Shown piece by piece: positions 28,564-39,729 of a stretch of 56,536 nt of DNA. Made by a program: the position numbers and the translations under genes. Position 1 is the stretch's first letter. The number at the start of each line of letters is the position of its first letter. Below the pieces are notes generated by a model that made no database searches, was not told where the DNA came from, and saw only the letters and a program-made list of their open reading frames with translations. This DNA is from Alphaproteobacteria bacterium (GTDB lineage: Bacteria; Pseudomonadota; Alphaproteobacteria; Rickettsiales; UBA998): positions 1-56,536 of the forward strand of contig RDZH01000020.1 of the NCBI GenBank assembly GCA_004293935.1. The letters are read 5' to 3'.

Positions 28564-30089
28564 TATACTCCTCCATTTGTTGCTAGGCTTGTGCTTAATG
28601 CGCCTGAAGCGTTCATATGTTCAATTAATGCCGTAATAGGCGGTGAAATCACATCCAAAATAAAGCTCGGATATACGCCGATGAATAAAACACATGCAGC
28701 AAGCACCACAAACATTAATTGCTCATGCGTATTCACATCTTCCATTTTTTTCAACTCACCTTTCGTTAATGCACCAAATACGACACGACGATAAAGCCAC
28801 AACGCATACGCCGCCCCTAAAACCATCCCCGTTGAAGCAAGCAAGGCAACGAGGGCGTTCACCTTAAATATGCCCATAATCACAATAAACTCACCCACAA
28901 ATCCACTAGTTCCCGGAAGCCCAATCGATGCCATGGTAAAGAACAAAAAGAACATGGCATAACGCGGCATAACCGTGACCAGTCCACCATAACGCGCAAT
29001 CTCACGCGTATGCAAGCGATCATAGACCACACCTACGCACAAGAACAATGCTCCCGAAATTAAACCATGCGACACCATCTGCACCATCGCTCCTTCAATG
29101 CCTTGTGAATTAAAGGCAAATAATCCAATAGTTACTAACCCCATATGGGCAACAGACGAATAAGCAATCAACTTTTTCATATCTTTCTGCACGAGAGCAA
29201 CAAGCGACGTATAAATGACTGCTATCACGCTTAAAGCATAGATCATCGGAGCAAAATCAACGGAAGCCTGAGGCAACATCGGAAGTGAGAAACGTAAAAA
29301 ACCATAGCCACCAATTTTCAAAAGAACCCCAGCAAGAATCACCGAACCCGCCGTTGGTGCTTGAACGTGCGCATCAGGAAGCCATGTATGCACTGGCCAC
29401 ATAGGCATTTTCACCGCAAAGGATGCAAACATCGCAAACCAAAGATAATGCTGGATAGTTCCCGAAAGTTCAGGTGCTTTTTCAGCAAGAACAAGCATAT
29501 CGGTCGTGCCGAATTGGTAATAGAGATATACCAACGCCACCAAAAACAAAATCGATCCAAGCAGCGTATAGAGGAAGAATTTATACGCAGCATAAATACG
29601 GTTTGCTCCACCCCATACACCAATAATAATGTACATAGGTATCAGCACCGCCTCGAAAAAGACATAGAATAATAATGCATCTACAGCACAAAACGTACCA
29701 ATCACAAGCGATTCAAGCACAAGGAAGGATACCATATAATCACGCGAACGTGTTTTGATGCTATTCCATCCAGCAAGAATACATAAAGGCATAAGGAATG
29801 TGGTTAGCAACAGCAAACATAATGAAATACCATCTATGCCAAGATAATAATAGATACCAAGCCCTTCAAACCACTCATGTTTTTCAACAAATTGCATGGA
29901 TTGTGCGGTAACATCAAACTCATATGCCACCAACAGTGAAATAAGAAAATTGACAATCGTCGTCCACAAAGCAGCATTACGGGCGTTATGATGCGTTGTA
30001 CGCTCATCACCGCTAAGAAACATCCCGATAAAAACAGCTCCAATCAAGGGCGTTAAAATTAAAACAGAAAGCAATGAACCTTCAATCAT
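28563..30089 (-). CDS. nuoM: NADH-quinone oxidoreductase subunit M
   Basis: This 508-residue antiporter-like membrane subunit shows FFEAVLIPMYIIIGVWGG with its key Glu, FAVKMPMWPVHTWLPDAHV, and DMKKLIAYSSVAHMG. It is a proton-pumping component of the complex I membrane arm. It starts 1 nt after the nuoL stop and overlaps nuoN. Length and motifs are normal for alphaproteobacteria. Confidence 0.96.
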   Translation of the reverse strand: MIEGSLLSVLILTPLIGAVFIGMFLSGDERTTHHNARNAALWTTIVNFLISLLVAYEFDVTAQSMQFVEKHEWFEGLGIYYYLGIDGISLCLLLLTTFLMPLCILAGWNSIKTRSRDYMVSFLVLESLVIGTFCAVDALLFYVFFEAVLIPMYIIIGVWGGANRIYAAYKFFLYTLLGSILFLVALVYLYYQFGTTDMLVLAEKAPELSGTIQHYLWFAMFASFAVKMPMWPVHTWLPDAHVQAPTAGSVILAGVLLKIGGYGFLRFSLPMLPQASVDFAPMIYALSVIAVIYTSLVALVQKDMKKLIAYSSVAHMGLVTIGLFAFNSQGIEGAMVQMVSHGLISGALFLCVGVVYDRLHTREIARYGGLVTVMPRYAMFFLFFTMASIGLPGTSGFVGEFIVIMGIFKVNALVALLASTGMVLGAAYALWLYRRVVFGALTKGELKKMEDVNTHEQLMFVVLAACVLFIGVYPSFILDVISPPITALIEHMNASGALSTSLATNGGV

Positions 30090-30090
30090 G

Positions 30091-32031
30091 CTAAAATCCT
30101 CGTGTCACTAACCAAAATACGATGAATGCAAGCCCCGCAACCATCATTAATGCATAATGGTTGAGATAACCTGTTTGTATCCGCGCCATTATCGCACCAC
30201 TTTTCATAGAGAGGGTACTTACTCCATCCGGGCCAAAGCGATTAATCACCGCTTCATCGCCTTTTTTCCATAAAAACGCCCCCAAGAACAAGGCTGGGCG
30301 TACAAAAATGGCATTATATAGTTCATCAATATACCATTTATTAAGCAAAAATTTATACACACCGTTAAAGGATGATGCGATATTCGCAGGAGTTCTTGGT
30401 GAGTGAACATAGCAGAAATAGGATGCAACAAGCCCCCCTACTGCAACCAACAACGGCACAATAATCACCCATACCGGAACATGATGCGCATCATGCAAAA
30501 TGCCATGCTCCCCACCTGTTTGCACTGCGCCCGACCAGAACGTCCCCGAGGCATCAACCATTCCAAATAATTTAGCCCCTACAAAACCAGATAATATTGC
30601 ACCAGCAGCCAAGATAAAGAGCGGTGCTATCATAATTTTTGGTGATTCATGCACATGAGAAAGCACCTCTTTTGATGCGCGTGATGTGCCGTGAAAGGTC
30701 ATGAATAATAAACGTCCTGAATAAAAAGCTGTAAGGAAGGCAGCCACAACCCCCATACAAAACGCAAACATCCCCGCATCCGTTCCCGAAGCATAGGCAG
30801 CCTCTAAAATCAAATCCTTGGAATAGAAGCCGGCAAAAGGAGGAATGCCTGCCAATGCCAATGATCCAATCCACATCAACGCCCATGTGATCCGCATTTC
30901 TTTGCGTATTCCGCCCATATTGCGCATATCTTGTTCATCTGACATACCATGAATAACAGAACCCGCACCAAGGAACAATAATGCTTTGAAGAATGCATGA
31001 GTCATCAGATGAAACACGCCCGCCGCATACGCTCCAACGCCACACGCAAAAAACATATATCCTAATTGCGAACAGGTTGAATAGGCAATAACGCGCTTAA
31101 TATCATTCTGCACCAACCCAACAGAGGCTGCAAATAATGCAGTAAACCCGCCAAAGATCGTAATAATGGTGAGAGCCAAGGGCGCATGATCATATAATGC
31201 AGAACAACGAGCCAGTAAAAACACCCCTGCCGTTACCATGGTCGCTGCGTGAATTAATGCCGAAACAGGAGTTGGCCCTTCCATCGCATCGGGCAGCCAT
31301 GTATGCAATAAAAACTGCGCTGATTTCCCCATGCACCCAACAAAAAGCAAAATGCCAATCCAATCCATGGCACGCAAATTTAAGCCTAAAAATTCATAGC
31401 TGGTATCTCCAATGAGAGCAGCTTTGGAAAAAACAACATCAAATTCCACAGAACCAAACATAAGGAAAATAAGCGCAATCCCTAATGCAAGCCCAACATC
31501 TCCAACGCGATTCACAATAAATGCTTTCATCGATGCGGCATTTGCTGAATCACGATCAAACCAAAAACCAATCAAAAGATAGGAACTAAGACCAACGCCT
31601 TCCCATCCAAAGAATAATTGTACAAAATTATCTGCCGTGACCAGCATCAACATGCAAAAGGTAAAGAGCGACAAATACGCCATAAAACGCGGTTGATGCT
31701 CATCATGGCTCATATAACCCACAGCATAAATATGCACCACAGACGAAACCCATGTCACTACCACCAACATGACGGCAGTAAGCATATCCACGCGCAACAC
31801 CCAATCCGCATGAAAATCACCTGAATTGATCCATGGCAAAAGATGGACTTTCACCATAGGTGCGCCCATAAGAAGTTGCGCAAAAATGATCGCGGAACAT
31901 AGAGCTGAACCAATCAAAAGTCCGCATGATATAATATGCGCTTGCCCATCTTTTATGCGTGCAGTGCGCAAGCCAATGAATGCAGCAGAAACTAGCGGAA
32001 ACAGGACGATAAGTTTGATGAGAAGATCCAT
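30091..32031 (-). CDS. nuoL: NADH-quinone oxidoreductase subunit L
   Basis: This 646-residue distal antiporter-like subunit includes FFGWEGVGLSSYLLIGFW, SAQFLLHTWLPDAMEGPTPV and NDIKRVIAYSTCSQLGYM. After the antiporter core, a C-terminal lateral helix region reaches along the membrane arm and ends in a final transmembrane helix. It forms a proton channel at the tip of complex I. It lies 2 nt downstream of nuoK. Confidence 0.96.
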   Translation of the reverse strand: MDLLIKLIVLFPLVSAAFIGLRTARIKDGQAHIISCGLLIGSALCSAIIFAQLLMGAPMVKVHLLPWINSGDFHADWVLRVDMLTAVMLVVVTWVSSVVHIYAVGYMSHDEHQPRFMAYLSLFTFCMLMLVTADNFVQLFFGWEGVGLSSYLLIGFWFDRDSANAASMKAFIVNRVGDVGLALGIALIFLMFGSVEFDVVFSKAALIGDTSYEFLGLNLRAMDWIGILLFVGCMGKSAQFLLHTWLPDAMEGPTPVSALIHAATMVTAGVFLLARCSALYDHAPLALTIITIFGGFTALFAASVGLVQNDIKRVIAYSTCSQLGYMFFACGVGAYAAGVFHLMTHAFFKALLFLGAGSVIHGMSDEQDMRNMGGIRKEMRITWALMWIGSLALAGIPPFAGFYSKDLILEAAYASGTDAGMFAFCMGVVAAFLTAFYSGRLLFMTFHGTSRASKEVLSHVHESPKIMIAPLFILAAGAILSGFVGAKLFGMVDASGTFWSGAVQTGGEHGILHDAHHVPVWVIIVPLLVAVGGLVASYFCYVHSPRTPANIASSFNGVYKFLLNKWYIDELYNAIFVRPALFLGAFLWKKGDEAVINRFGPDGVSTLSMKSGAIMARIQTGYLNHYALMMVAGLAFIVFWLVTRGF

Positions 32032-32033
32032 AA

Positions 32034-32357
32034 TTATCCCTTTAATTTGTTACTATCTTCAATAGCAATCGATCGATTATTACGTGCAAACACCACCAAA
32101 ATAGCAAGCCCGATAGCCGCTTCAGCCGCTGCAATCGTCAAAATGAATACGACAAAAACTTGCCCCACAATATCTTGTAAATGCACAGAAAATGCTACAA
32201 AATTGATATTCACTGACAATAAAATCAATTCTATCGACATGAGAATAGTAATGACATTTTTCTGATTCAGGATGATGCCACAAATTCCCAAAATAAATAA
32301 AAAGGTCGATACAAGGACATAATCTAAAATGGTAATATCTGAAAAAAGCGCGCTCAT
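32034..32357 (-). CDS. nuoK: NADH-quinone oxidoreductase subunit K
   Basis: This 107-residue, three-helix membrane subunit has the conserved [17 protein letters not shown] with its functional Glu and [13 protein letters not shown] with the second Glu. It helps pass conformational or proton signals from the quinone site to the antiporter subunits. Its ATG overlaps the nuoJ stop by 4 nt. The N-terminus is a few residues longer than the most common NuoK. Confidence 0.95.
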   Translation of the reverse strand: MSALFSDITILDYVLVSTFLFILGICGIILNQKNVITILMSIELILLSVNINFVAFSVHLQDIVGQVFVVFILTIAAAEAAIGLAILVVFARNNRSIAIEDSNKLKG

Positions 32358-32998
32358 AAGGTAACTCCTTTTCCCGTTTCAACCTGCACCAAATCCACGG
32401 ATTCACTTCGGGTTCGTGCTAATTGGTTGGCTATGTTTTGACGCTTAACATTTGGCTGATGCCGTAATGTTAATACGATTGCTCCAATCATGGCTACCAA
32501 TAACACGCATCCAGAAACCAAAAAGATATAGGCATAATCCGTATATAATACGCGCCCAATGGCTTCCGTATTGGTAATCAACGGCTGCGCTTGAACCGTT
32601 GCTTCTGGATTGAGTATACTATGCGTCTCACTTTGTACGTAAGCAGCAAAAATGATAGACCCTAATTGCATAAATAATAAGGTGGCAACACCGATGCCAA
32701 GTACGATATTTTTGATAAATCCACGTCGCCATTGCTCAAAATCTACATCCAACATCATCACGACAAAGAGGAACAAAACGGCAACAGCTCCGACATAGAC
32801 GATAACCAACGTCATCGCAATATATTCAACTCCGAGCAGCACAATCAAACCCGCTGCATTGAAGAACGTAAAAATAAGGAATAGCACGGAATGGACAGGA
32901 TTGCGCGAGCTAATCACCATAATGGCTGAAAACAGCACCAACGCACTGAACAGATAAAACAACATATTGACTAACGAAAATTCCATAAACTCCACCAT
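32354..32998 (-). CDS. nuoJ: NADH-quinone oxidoreductase subunit J
   Basis: This 214-residue, five-helix membrane subunit carries the [18 protein letters not shown] and [17 protein letters not shown] segments typical of NuoJ. The C-terminal tail is polar. It packs with NuoA, H and K at the junction of the arms. It is 74 nt from nuoI, one of the larger gaps in the operon, and overlaps nuoK. Confidence 0.95.
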   Translation of the reverse strand: MVEFMEFSLVNMLFYLFSALVLFSAIMVISSRNPVHSVLFLIFTFFNAAGLIVLLGVEYIAMTLVIVYVGAVAVLFLFVVMMLDVDFEQWRRGFIKNIVLGIGVATLLFMQLGSIIFAAYVQSETHSILNPEATVQAQPLITNTEAIGRVLYTDYAYIFLVSGCVLLVAMIGAIVLTLRHQPNVKRQNIANQLARTRSESVDLVQVETGKGVTL

Positions 32999-33072
32999 TC
33001 GGATTTGTTGTTAGCACGGCTTACACACAAAGCGCAACAATTCCCTATCATAAATCCCATAATTCTGCATTT

Positions 33073-33561
33073 TTAGCGATACTGTGCGTCTGCTGCCAAC
33101 ATTAGCGCGATTTCTGCCTCCCAACGCTCGCCATTATTCAACAATTTCTCTTTATCGTAGAACAGTTCCTCACGTGTTTCCGTTGCAAATTCAAAATTAG
33201 GTCCTTCCACAATCGCATCAACGGGACATGCCTCCTGACAAAAGCCACAATAAATGCATTTCGTCATATCAATGTCATAACGTGTAGTACGTCGTGATCC
33301 ATCGGCACGTTGTTCCGCTTCAATCGTAATGGCTTGCGCAGGACATATAGCCTCACATAATTTGCAGGCAATGCACCGCTCCTCACCGTTCGGATAACGG
33401 CGCAACACATGTTCTCCGCGAAAACGTGGGCTGATTGGCCCTTTTTCAAACGGATAATTGATGGTGACTGGTGTTTTGAACGAATATTTGAGCGTCAGCC
33501 AAAAGCCTGAAATAATCTCTTTTAACAGCAATGAACGTACTGCTTGCATCATTAATGACAT
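33073..33561 (-). CDS. nuoI: NADH-quinone oxidoreductase subunit I
   Basis: This 162-residue ferredoxin-like subunit has two complete [4Fe-4S] motifs: Cys63, 66, 69, 73 ([12 protein letters not shown]) and Cys102, 105, 108, 112 ([12 protein letters not shown]). It carries clusters N6a and N6b, which pass electrons towards N2 on NuoB. An amphipathic N-terminal helix anchors it to the membrane arm. All cluster ligands are present. Confidence 0.97.
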   Translation of the reverse strand: MSLMMQAVRSLLLKEIISGFWLTLKYSFKTPVTINYPFEKGPISPRFRGEHVLRRYPNGEERCIACKLCEAICPAQAITIEAEQRADGSRRTTRYDIDMTKCIYCGFCQEACPVDAIVEGPNFEFATETREELFYDKEKLLNNGERWEAEIALMLAADAQYR

Positions 33562-33576
33562 AATGAATCCTCCTCC

Positions 33577-34599
33577 TTATGGCAATAGCCCATTATATTT
33601 CAAATATCCTGCCGTAAGCACAACCCAAAACAATGAAATAGGCAAAAATACTTTCCAACCTAACCGCATCAACTGGTCATAGCGATAACGTGGCAACGTA
33701 GCACGCGCCCACACAAACACATACAGCATGACAACGATTTTTAGCAAAAACCACACAACGCCCGGAACCCACGAGAGCATCACATGCTCCACAGGTGGCA
33801 ACCAACCGCCCAAAAACAACACGCTTGCAATCGCACTCATCAAAATCATGTTGGCATATTCGCCAAGGAAGAATAAGGCAAACGTCATGGATGAATATTC
33901 AACATTATAGCCTGCAACTAATTCTGCTTCTGCTTCGGGTAAATCAAAAGGGTGACGATTCGTCTCCGCTAATGCAGAGATAAAAAAGATGACAAACATC
34001 GGGAATAAGCCACTTGCCACAAACCAACCATGCTCTTGTTGCGCTAATACAACCTCACGAAGGTTCAGTGAGCCAACGCACAATAATACCGTGATAATCA
34101 CCAAACCAATCGACACTTCATAGGATACCATTTGCGCAGCAGAACGGATCGCACCAAGAAAGGCATATTTCGAGTTACTCGCCCAACCCGCCATGATAAT
34201 CCCATAGACACCAAGTGATGAGATCGCAAATATATACAATATACCAACATTAATGTTTGCCAACACAAAATCTTCATGAATGGGGATCACCGCCCATCCA
34301 AGCAATGCAAGCATAAAGGTAATCATCGGCGCAAGAAGAAATACGAGTTTGCTTGATTTGGTTGGAATAATCACTTCCTTGAGAAAGAGCTTCAACCCAT
34401 CAGCAAAAGGCTGCAATAACCCGAAAGGCCCAACCACGTTCGGACCTTTACGCAACTGCATCGATGCGATGACTTTACGTTCAAACAAGGTAAGGTACGC
34501 CACCCCGATAAGTAACGGCACCGTGATCATCAAAATGCGCCCCAACTGCACAAATAAAGAATGAAACGGCTCTAAAAAAGGAAGATATTCATACACCAT
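33577..34599 (-). CDS. nuoH: NADH-quinone oxidoreductase subunit H
   Basis: This 340-residue membrane subunit forms the quinone-binding chamber with NuoB and NuoD. Conserved parts include [39 protein letters not shown] and the following GYNVEYSSM stretch with the acidic residues of the E-channel. About eight or nine hydrophobic segments are visible. It lies 1 nt after nuoG and 15 nt before nuoI. Confidence 0.97.
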   Translation of the reverse strand: MVYEYLPFLEPFHSLFVQLGRILMITVPLLIGVAYLTLFERKVIASMQLRKGPNVVGPFGLLQPFADGLKLFLKEVIIPTKSSKLVFLLAPMITFMLALLGWAVIPIHEDFVLANINVGILYIFAISSLGVYGIIMAGWASNSKYAFLGAIRSAAQMVSYEVSIGLVIITVLLCVGSLNLREVVLAQQEHGWFVASGLFPMFVIFFISALAETNRHPFDLPEAEAELVAGYNVEYSSMTFALFFLGEYANMILMSAIASVLFLGGWLPPVEHVMLSWVPGVVWFLLKIVVMLYVFVWARATLPRYRYDQLMRLGWKVFLPISLFWVVLTAGYLKYNGLLP

Positions 34600-34600
34600 T

Positions 34601-36679
34601 TTATGCTACCTTATTCTGACTAGTTCCAACTTCACGCGTACATGCTGCCATTGTCTTAGAAACACGACTGATCGGATCAGTCATGTAAAAATTGGTAATC
34701 GCCTCTGCAAACGGCACAGAATGAATGGCCCCCAACGATGCCTTTGTCATGGCTATAGGAGCGTGAATCTGCACTCTATCTTCGTGTTGCAACTGCGGAT
34801 GGGCGCGCAACATAGCCTCACGTACATCATTTAAGGATTGATACGGCAAGCTATGCCCTACTATCTCAGAAAGCGCACGAATAATCCGCCAATCTTCTTT
34901 CGCTTCATTCGGTGGGAATACCGCACGCACAGCATATTGCACGCGCCCTTCAAGGTTCACATAGATGCCATCTTGCTCCGTATAGGCCGCACCCGGCAAC
35001 ACGACATTTGCATAAGCTGCGCCCGCATCACCATGATGCCCCTGATAGACCACAAAAGCAGGTGCAAAACATGACATATCAATTTCATCCACACCCAAAA
35101 GATAGACCAACTTAATCGCACCCGATTCAGCAGCATCCATAATAGTTGCCGTTCCCATACCCTGCACACCGGGAACAAAGCCAACATCTAATCCGCCTAC
35201 ACGAGCCGCAGAATTATGCAAGATATTAAATCCATTCCACTCATCACGCACCATCATAGCATCCGCGATTGCACGCGCATGGCGATAGAGTGCGTCCCCA
35301 TCCGCACGTGATAATGCTGCCATCCCCACGACAATCATCGGATTCTTTGCAGCGCGAATCACTTCTGCTATCGGGTGCTTTCCTGATAGAATATCCGCTA
35401 AAATTTGCGGGTTCGTTCCAAGTTCTTCCACAGGATAGGTCAGATCGTGAGGATTACCAATATTAACAACTCGCAGCCCCCCTGCAAGGTAACGCTTACG
35501 TATGCGCGCATTAACCAAAGCAGCCTCAAGACGCGGATTTGTACCAACCAACACAATCACATCGGCACGATCAATACCCGCAATCGTCGTATTAAAGAGA
35601 TAATCATGACGCGATGCAGTCGGTATATACGCCCCTTCCTGACGGCAATCATAATGCACTGAACCAAGATTATGCATCAGTTCTTTAAGTGCAAACATAG
35701 CTTCCGTGCTTACAAGATTCCCTGCTAACGCCGCTATCTGATTCCCTTTTAAGGGACGCACAGCTTCAGCAATCGCTGCAAACGCCTCATCCCACGAGGC
35801 GGGGCGCAACGCACCATTCTCACGGAGATAAGGGCGATCAAGACGTTGTATTTTTAACCCATCGCAGGCATGACGCGTTTTATCAGAAATCCATTCCTCA
35901 TTGACATCCTCATGCAAACGAGGCAGGACGCGCAACACCGCATTGCCACGCACATCCACGCGAATATTTGATCCCACCGCATCCATCACATCAATGGTTT
36001 CAACTTTCTTCAATTCCCACGGACGCGCAGCAAAGGCATAGGGACGCGAGGTAAGCGCACCCACAGGGCATAAATCCACGATATTTCCCGAAAGCTCAGA
36101 ATGTAATGCCTGCTCAATATAGGTGGTAATCTCTGCACCTTCACCACGCCCCGTTGCGCCAAGCTCTGGTACACCCGCAACATCTTCCATAAATCGCACA
36201 CAGCGCGTGCAATGGATGCAGCGCGTCATATGCGTTTTTATGAGGGGTCCCATATATTTATCTTCAACCGCACGCTTATGATGCTCATAACGGCTCACGC
36301 CTTTACCATAATAAAGTGCCTGATCTTGCAAATCACACTCACCGCCTTGGTCGCAAATAGGGCAATCAAGCGGATGATTAATAAGCAAAAATTCCATCAC
36401 GCCTTCACGCGCTTTTTTCACCAATTCCGAATCTGTGCGGATTTTCGGTGGATTGCCATCACGATCAGGGCGTAAATCATTCACCCCCATCGCACAGGAT
36501 GCTACGGGCTTCGGCATCCCCACCGCTTCCACCAAGCACATACGGCAATTTCCTGCAATCTCCAGCTTCTCATGGTAGCAAAAGCGTGGGATTTCTACCC
36601 CTACCTGCTCACACGCTTGAATCAATGTCAAGCCATTGTCAAACTCATAGTCATTTCCATTTATATTAATAATAGGCAT
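34601..36679 (-). CDS. nuoG: NADH-quinone oxidoreductase subunit G
   Basis: This 692-residue iron-sulfur subunit of the NADH-oxidising arm starts at [10 protein letters not shown]. It has [2Fe-2S] ligands Cys34, 45, 48 and 62, then [16 protein letters not shown] and [10 protein letters not shown] for the [4Fe-4S] clusters, followed by a molybdopterin-oxidoreductase-like domain without molybdopterin. I prefer the ATG at 36679, which gives the usual family N-terminus; a GTG four codons upstream (36691) is also in frame. All clusters look intact. Confidence 0.95.
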   Translation of the reverse strand: MPIININGNDYEFDNGLTLIQACEQVGVEIPRFCYHEKLEIAGNCRMCLVEAVGMPKPVASCAMGVNDLRPDRDGNPPKIRTDSELVKKAREGVMEFLLINHPLDCPICDQGGECDLQDQALYYGKGVSRYEHHKRAVEDKYMGPLIKTHMTRCIHCTRCVRFMEDVAGVPELGATGRGEGAEITTYIEQALHSELSGNIVDLCPVGALTSRPYAFAARPWELKKVETIDVMDAVGSNIRVDVRGNAVLRVLPRLHEDVNEEWISDKTRHACDGLKIQRLDRPYLRENGALRPASWDEAFAAIAEAVRPLKGNQIAALAGNLVSTEAMFALKELMHNLGSVHYDCRQEGAYIPTASRHDYLFNTTIAGIDRADVIVLVGTNPRLEAALVNARIRKRYLAGGLRVVNIGNPHDLTYPVEELGTNPQILADILSGKHPIAEVIRAAKNPMIVVGMAALSRADGDALYRHARAIADAMMVRDEWNGFNILHNSAARVGGLDVGFVPGVQGMGTATIMDAAESGAIKLVYLLGVDEIDMSCFAPAFVVYQGHHGDAGAAYANVVLPGAAYTEQDGIYVNLEGRVQYAVRAVFPPNEAKEDWRIIRALSEIVGHSLPYQSLNDVREAMLRAHPQLQHEDRVQIHAPIAMTKASLGAIHSVPFAEAITNFYMTDPISRVSKTMAACTREVGTSQNKVA

Positions 36680-36748
36680 CGTGCTACTCACTCATCATCT
36701 TCACTGTTCTATATTTCAAACTAAGTTCTCGCAATCTTTTTCTGTGCC

Positions 36749-38026
36749 TTATGCAGCTTTACGGCTAAACTCATCAATACGATCTTCGATTACATGACGG
36801 AAATGACGCACTAAGCCTTGCACAGGCCATGCCGCAGCATCACCAAGCGCGCAAATCGTATGCCCCTCAATGCGATAGGAAATCTCAATCATGTGATCAA
36901 TATCTTCTTTGCGCGCCGTACCATTCGCCATTGATTCCATCATGCGCCACAACCAGCCCGTACCTTCACGGCATGGGGTACATTGTCCGCATGATTCATG
37001 CTTATAGAACTTCGATAAACGCGCAATCGCACGCACAATATCCGTTGATTTATCCATCACAATCACCGCAGCCGTTCCCAAACCTGAACGTACCGCACGC
37101 AGAGAATCAAAATCCATCAACACAGTATCACATATATCTTTTGGCAACACAGGAACGGACGAACCGCCGGGAATAACCGCAAGCAAATTATCCCATCCAC
37201 CGCGTACACCCCCTGCATGTTTTTCAATAAGCTCCTTGAGCGGTATGCCCATTTCTTCTTCAACATTGCACGGATTATTGACATGCCCTGAAATACAAAA
37301 TACTTTTGTTCCCGTATTATTTTCACGTCCAAGCCCAGCAAACCATGAAGAACCACGGCGCAAAATAGTCGGTACAACGGCAATGGATTCCACATTATTC
37401 ACTGTGGTTGGGCATCCATACAAGCCTGCCCCCGCAGGAAAAGGCGGCTTTAAGCGTGGTTGACCTTTTTTGCCTTCCAAACTCTCAATCAACGCCGTTT
37501 CTTCGCCACAAATATACGCACCCGATCCACGATGGACATAGACATTACATTCCCAGCCCGATCCGCAGGCATTCTTGCCCAAATAACCCGCTTCCGTTGC
37601 TTCCCTGATGGCATGTTCCAAACGATTCGCTTCTTCATTGAACTCACCGCGAATATAAATATACGCAGCATGGGCTTGAATTGCAAAACAAGCAATAAGA
37701 CACCCTTCGATCAATTTATGTGGCTCATGGCGCATCATATCACGATCTTTGCACGTTCCCGGTTCACCCTCATCCGCATTGACCACCAAATAATGCGGAC
37801 GCTCTTTCACCTCTTGTGGCATAAATGACCATTTCATGCCCGTAGAAAACCCTGCCCCACCACGACCGCGCAAACCAGAGGCCTTCACCTGATCGATAAT
37901 AGCTGCACGCCCCTGTGCCAATATGTCACCCGTACCGTGCCAATCCCCACGAGCCTGAGCTGCCCCAAGCCGCCAATCCTGAAATCCATACAAATTGTGA
38001 AAAATACGATCTTCATCTTTTAACAT
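36749..38026 (-). CDS. nuoF: NADH-quinone oxidoreductase subunit F
   Basis: This 425-residue flavoprotein subunit binds NADH and [18 protein letters not shown] is the nucleotide loop and [19 protein letters not shown] follows. The N3 [4Fe-4S] cluster ligands are in [12 protein letters not shown] plus a later Cys in HTICALGDA. It takes the hydride from NADH and passes electrons to the cluster chain. It lies 9 nt after nuoE. Confidence 0.97.
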   Translation of the reverse strand: MLKDEDRIFHNLYGFQDWRLGAAQARGDWHGTGDILAQGRAAIIDQVKASGLRGRGGAGFSTGMKWSFMPQEVKERPHYLVVNADEGEPGTCKDRDMMRHEPHKLIEGCLIACFAIQAHAAYIYIRGEFNEEANRLEHAIREATEAGYLGKNACGSGWECNVYVHRGSGAYICGEETALIESLEGKKGQPRLKPPFPAGAGLYGCPTTVNNVESIAVVPTILRRGSSWFAGLGRENNTGTKVFCISGHVNNPCNVEEEMGIPLKELIEKHAGGVRGGWDNLLAVIPGGSSVPVLPKDICDTVLMDFDSLRAVRSGLGTAAVIVMDKSTDIVRAIARLSKFYKHESCGQCTPCREGTGWLWRMMESMANGTARKEDIDHMIEISYRIEGHTICALGDAAAWPVQGLVRHFRHVIEDRIDEFSRKAA

Positions 38027-38035
38027 AATTATTCC

Positions 38036-38668
38036 TCACCCTTTAACCATATGCTTTAACGTCGTCACGCCACCCGCAGGCTCGGAGCTATGTCGCCCAA
38101 TGCGTGAACCCGCCTTCATGCGTCGCCCTTCTGCTAAATCTCGCAGCAACGCTACGACATTTTCTTCGTTCAAATCTTCATAAAATGCATCATGTTCGGA
38201 ACTTTTAACCTGACACATCGGCGCATTCACACACGCGCCCAAGCACTCTACTTCGCTAAGCGTAAACATGCCATCTGCCGTTGTCTCACCAAGCGTAATC
38301 CCTAGATGCTGCTCACACGCCTTCACCACAGCTTCTGAACCACGCAACCAACATGGCGTAGTCGTGCAGAGCTGCACATGATATTTCCCCATCGGATGCA
38401 GATTATACATAGAATAGAATGTTGCCACTTCATACACGCGCATCGGTGGCATATCCAGCAACTCCGCCACCGTATCCATCGCTGCCTTGGGAAGCCAATT
38501 CCCGCACTCACGCTGCGCAAGCATGAGCAACGGCATCACCGCACTTGCCTGCCTGCCTTCAGGATAACGCGCAATGATCTCGCGCACTTCTTCTAGCACC
38601 TTTTGTGTGAACTTGAAACTTTCTGGTTGCGCCTCGGGTGCGGCGACTTTTCCTGCTGCTGATTCCAT
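38036..38668 (-). CDS. nuoE: NADH-quinone oxidoreductase subunit E
   Basis: This 210-residue thioredoxin-fold subunit holds the N1a [2Fe-2S] cluster with Cys101, 106, 142 and 146 (CTTTPC and CLGAC). It forms the NADH dehydrogenase tip with NuoF. The Ala/Pro/Glu-rich N-terminus (residues 1-16) and the C-terminal tail after about 185 are longer than the core family fold, as often in alphaproteobacteria. It is separated from nuoD by an inserted methyltransferase gene and a hairpin repeat. Confidence 0.95.
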   Translation of the reverse strand: MESAAGKVAAPEAQPESFKFTQKVLEEVREIIARYPEGRQASAVMPLLMLAQRECGNWLPKAAMDTVAELLDMPPMRVYEVATFYSMYNLHPMGKYHVQLCTTTPCWLRGSEAVVKACEQHLGITLGETTADGMFTLSEVECLGACVNAPMCQVKSSEHDAFYEDLNEENVVALLRDLAEGRRMKAGSRIGRHSSEPAGGVTTLKHMVKG

Positions 38669-38770
38669 AAATTTTCACCTACATTAGCTACGAATAAATT
38701 CGTACATTCCTCTTTTTTTATATACTGCCAGATTAAGCACTTCAAAAATGCCACCAATCGTAAGGTATTC

Positions 38771-38842
38771 GTCATTCCTGCGCAAGCAGGAATCCAGTGA
38801 GCATCGATTATGCTGGATACCCGCCTTCGCGGGTATGACGGA
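38771..38842. repeat. CGTCATTCCTGC-type double hairpin repeat, copy 1
   Basis: Two adjacent hairpins, TCATTCCTGCGCAAGCAGGAATCC and then GGATACCCGCCTTCGCGGGTATGAC, together form a larger palindrome starting CGTCATTCC and ending TATGACGG. Copies occur at 51288-51359 and 55832-55948. It lies within the nuo operon between nuoE and the methyltransferase gene. It is a dispersed REP-like family and might modulate readthrough or mRNA stability. Confidence 0.8.
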
Positions 38843-38877
38843 ACAGATAAATTGATGTACCACATTATTGTGCATAA

Positions 38878-39729
38878 TTAACACCTTTCTTCTTCTAAAT
38901 TGCAGATAGTTTCTGATGCACTTGGCTCTACATTTGCTTTTTTATATGCGCCCACCATACGCTTTTTCGCAAGCTCCACATATTCAACTTCCAATTCCAC
39001 ACCACAAAATATGCGCTGCAACCCAAGTGCTGCCACGCCCGTTGTGCCACTGCCACAGAATGGATCAAACACAACATCCCCTGCTTTCGTTGATGCAGCA
39101 ATGCACCGTTTAAGCAATGCCATAGGCTTTTGCGTAGGATGTTTACCATAGGTTTTTTCATCCATTTTCGGAGCAGTAAAACGCCATACCGACTTCATCT
39201 GCTTGTTTTCGTTCTCCTGCTTCATCGCGTCATAATTGAAATAATGCTTTGCCTTATCATTTTTCGCTGCCCACAAAATCGTTTCGGTAGAGTGCGTAAA
39301 GGTTCGGCAGGCAAGGTTCGGTGGCGGATTCGGCTTCTCCCAGATAATATCATTGAGCATTTTGAAGCCTAATTGCTGCATAGCAAAGCCAACAGAAAAA
39401 ATCACATGCATCGTTCCCGATACCCATAATGTGCCGTTGGGCTTCAAGAGTTTCTGACAACGTGACAGCCAATCATGGTTAAAATCATGGTTTACATTCG
39501 CGCCTTGCGATTTATCCCACGCGCCTTTATCGACAGAGACCATCTTCCCCGCCTTACATGTGATACCCCCGTTGGATAAAAAATAGGGTGGATCAGCAAA
39601 GATCATATCAAAACACCCCTCAGGATGGGCATCAATCAGCGCATCCATCACATCCAAGCAGTTGGCATGATACAGCGATGCATCAAGCGCATCTTCCTCC
39701 ATAAGGTTGTCGTGACCATAGATGTGCAT
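38878..39729 (-). CDS. DpnA-like DNA adenine methyltransferase inside the nuo operon
   Basis: This 283-residue beta-class N6-adenine methyltransferase has the catalytic motif DPPY at residues 46-49 (followed by FLSNGGITCKAGKMVSVDKG), HPTQKP at 197-202 and the SAM site FCGSG at 224-228. The DPPYFLSNGG, FTHSTETILWA and KQMKSVW segments strongly recall the DpnA/MboII group, in which DpnA modifies GATC, including single-stranded DNA. No restriction nuclease is adjacent, so it appears solitary. The ATG overlaps the nuoD stop (TAATG); an alternative start at 39702 is possible. Insertion of such a gene between nuoD and nuoE is not part of the usual operon. Confidence 0.9.
   Translation of the reverse strand: MHIYGHDNLMEEDALDASLYHANCLDVMDALIDAHPEGCFDMIFADPPYFLSNGGITCKAGKMVSVDKGAWDKSQGANVNHDFNHDWLSRCQKLLKPNGTLWVSGTMHVIFSVGFAMQQLGFKMLNDIIWEKPNPPPNLACRTFTHSTETILWAAKNDKAKHYFNYDAMKQENENKQMKSVWRFTAPKMDEKTYGKHPTQKPMALLKRCIAASTKAGDVVFDPFCGSGTTGVAALGLQRIFCGVELEVEYVELAKKRMVGAYKKANVEPSASETICNLEEERC

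Noticed and set aside
38878-39729. The methyltransferase in the nuo operon as CcrM, the cell-cycle GANTC methyltransferase.
   Set aside because: It is shorter than CcrM, lacks the C-terminal CcrM extension, and its DPPYFLSNGG and FTHSTETILW motifs fit DpnA/MboII instead.
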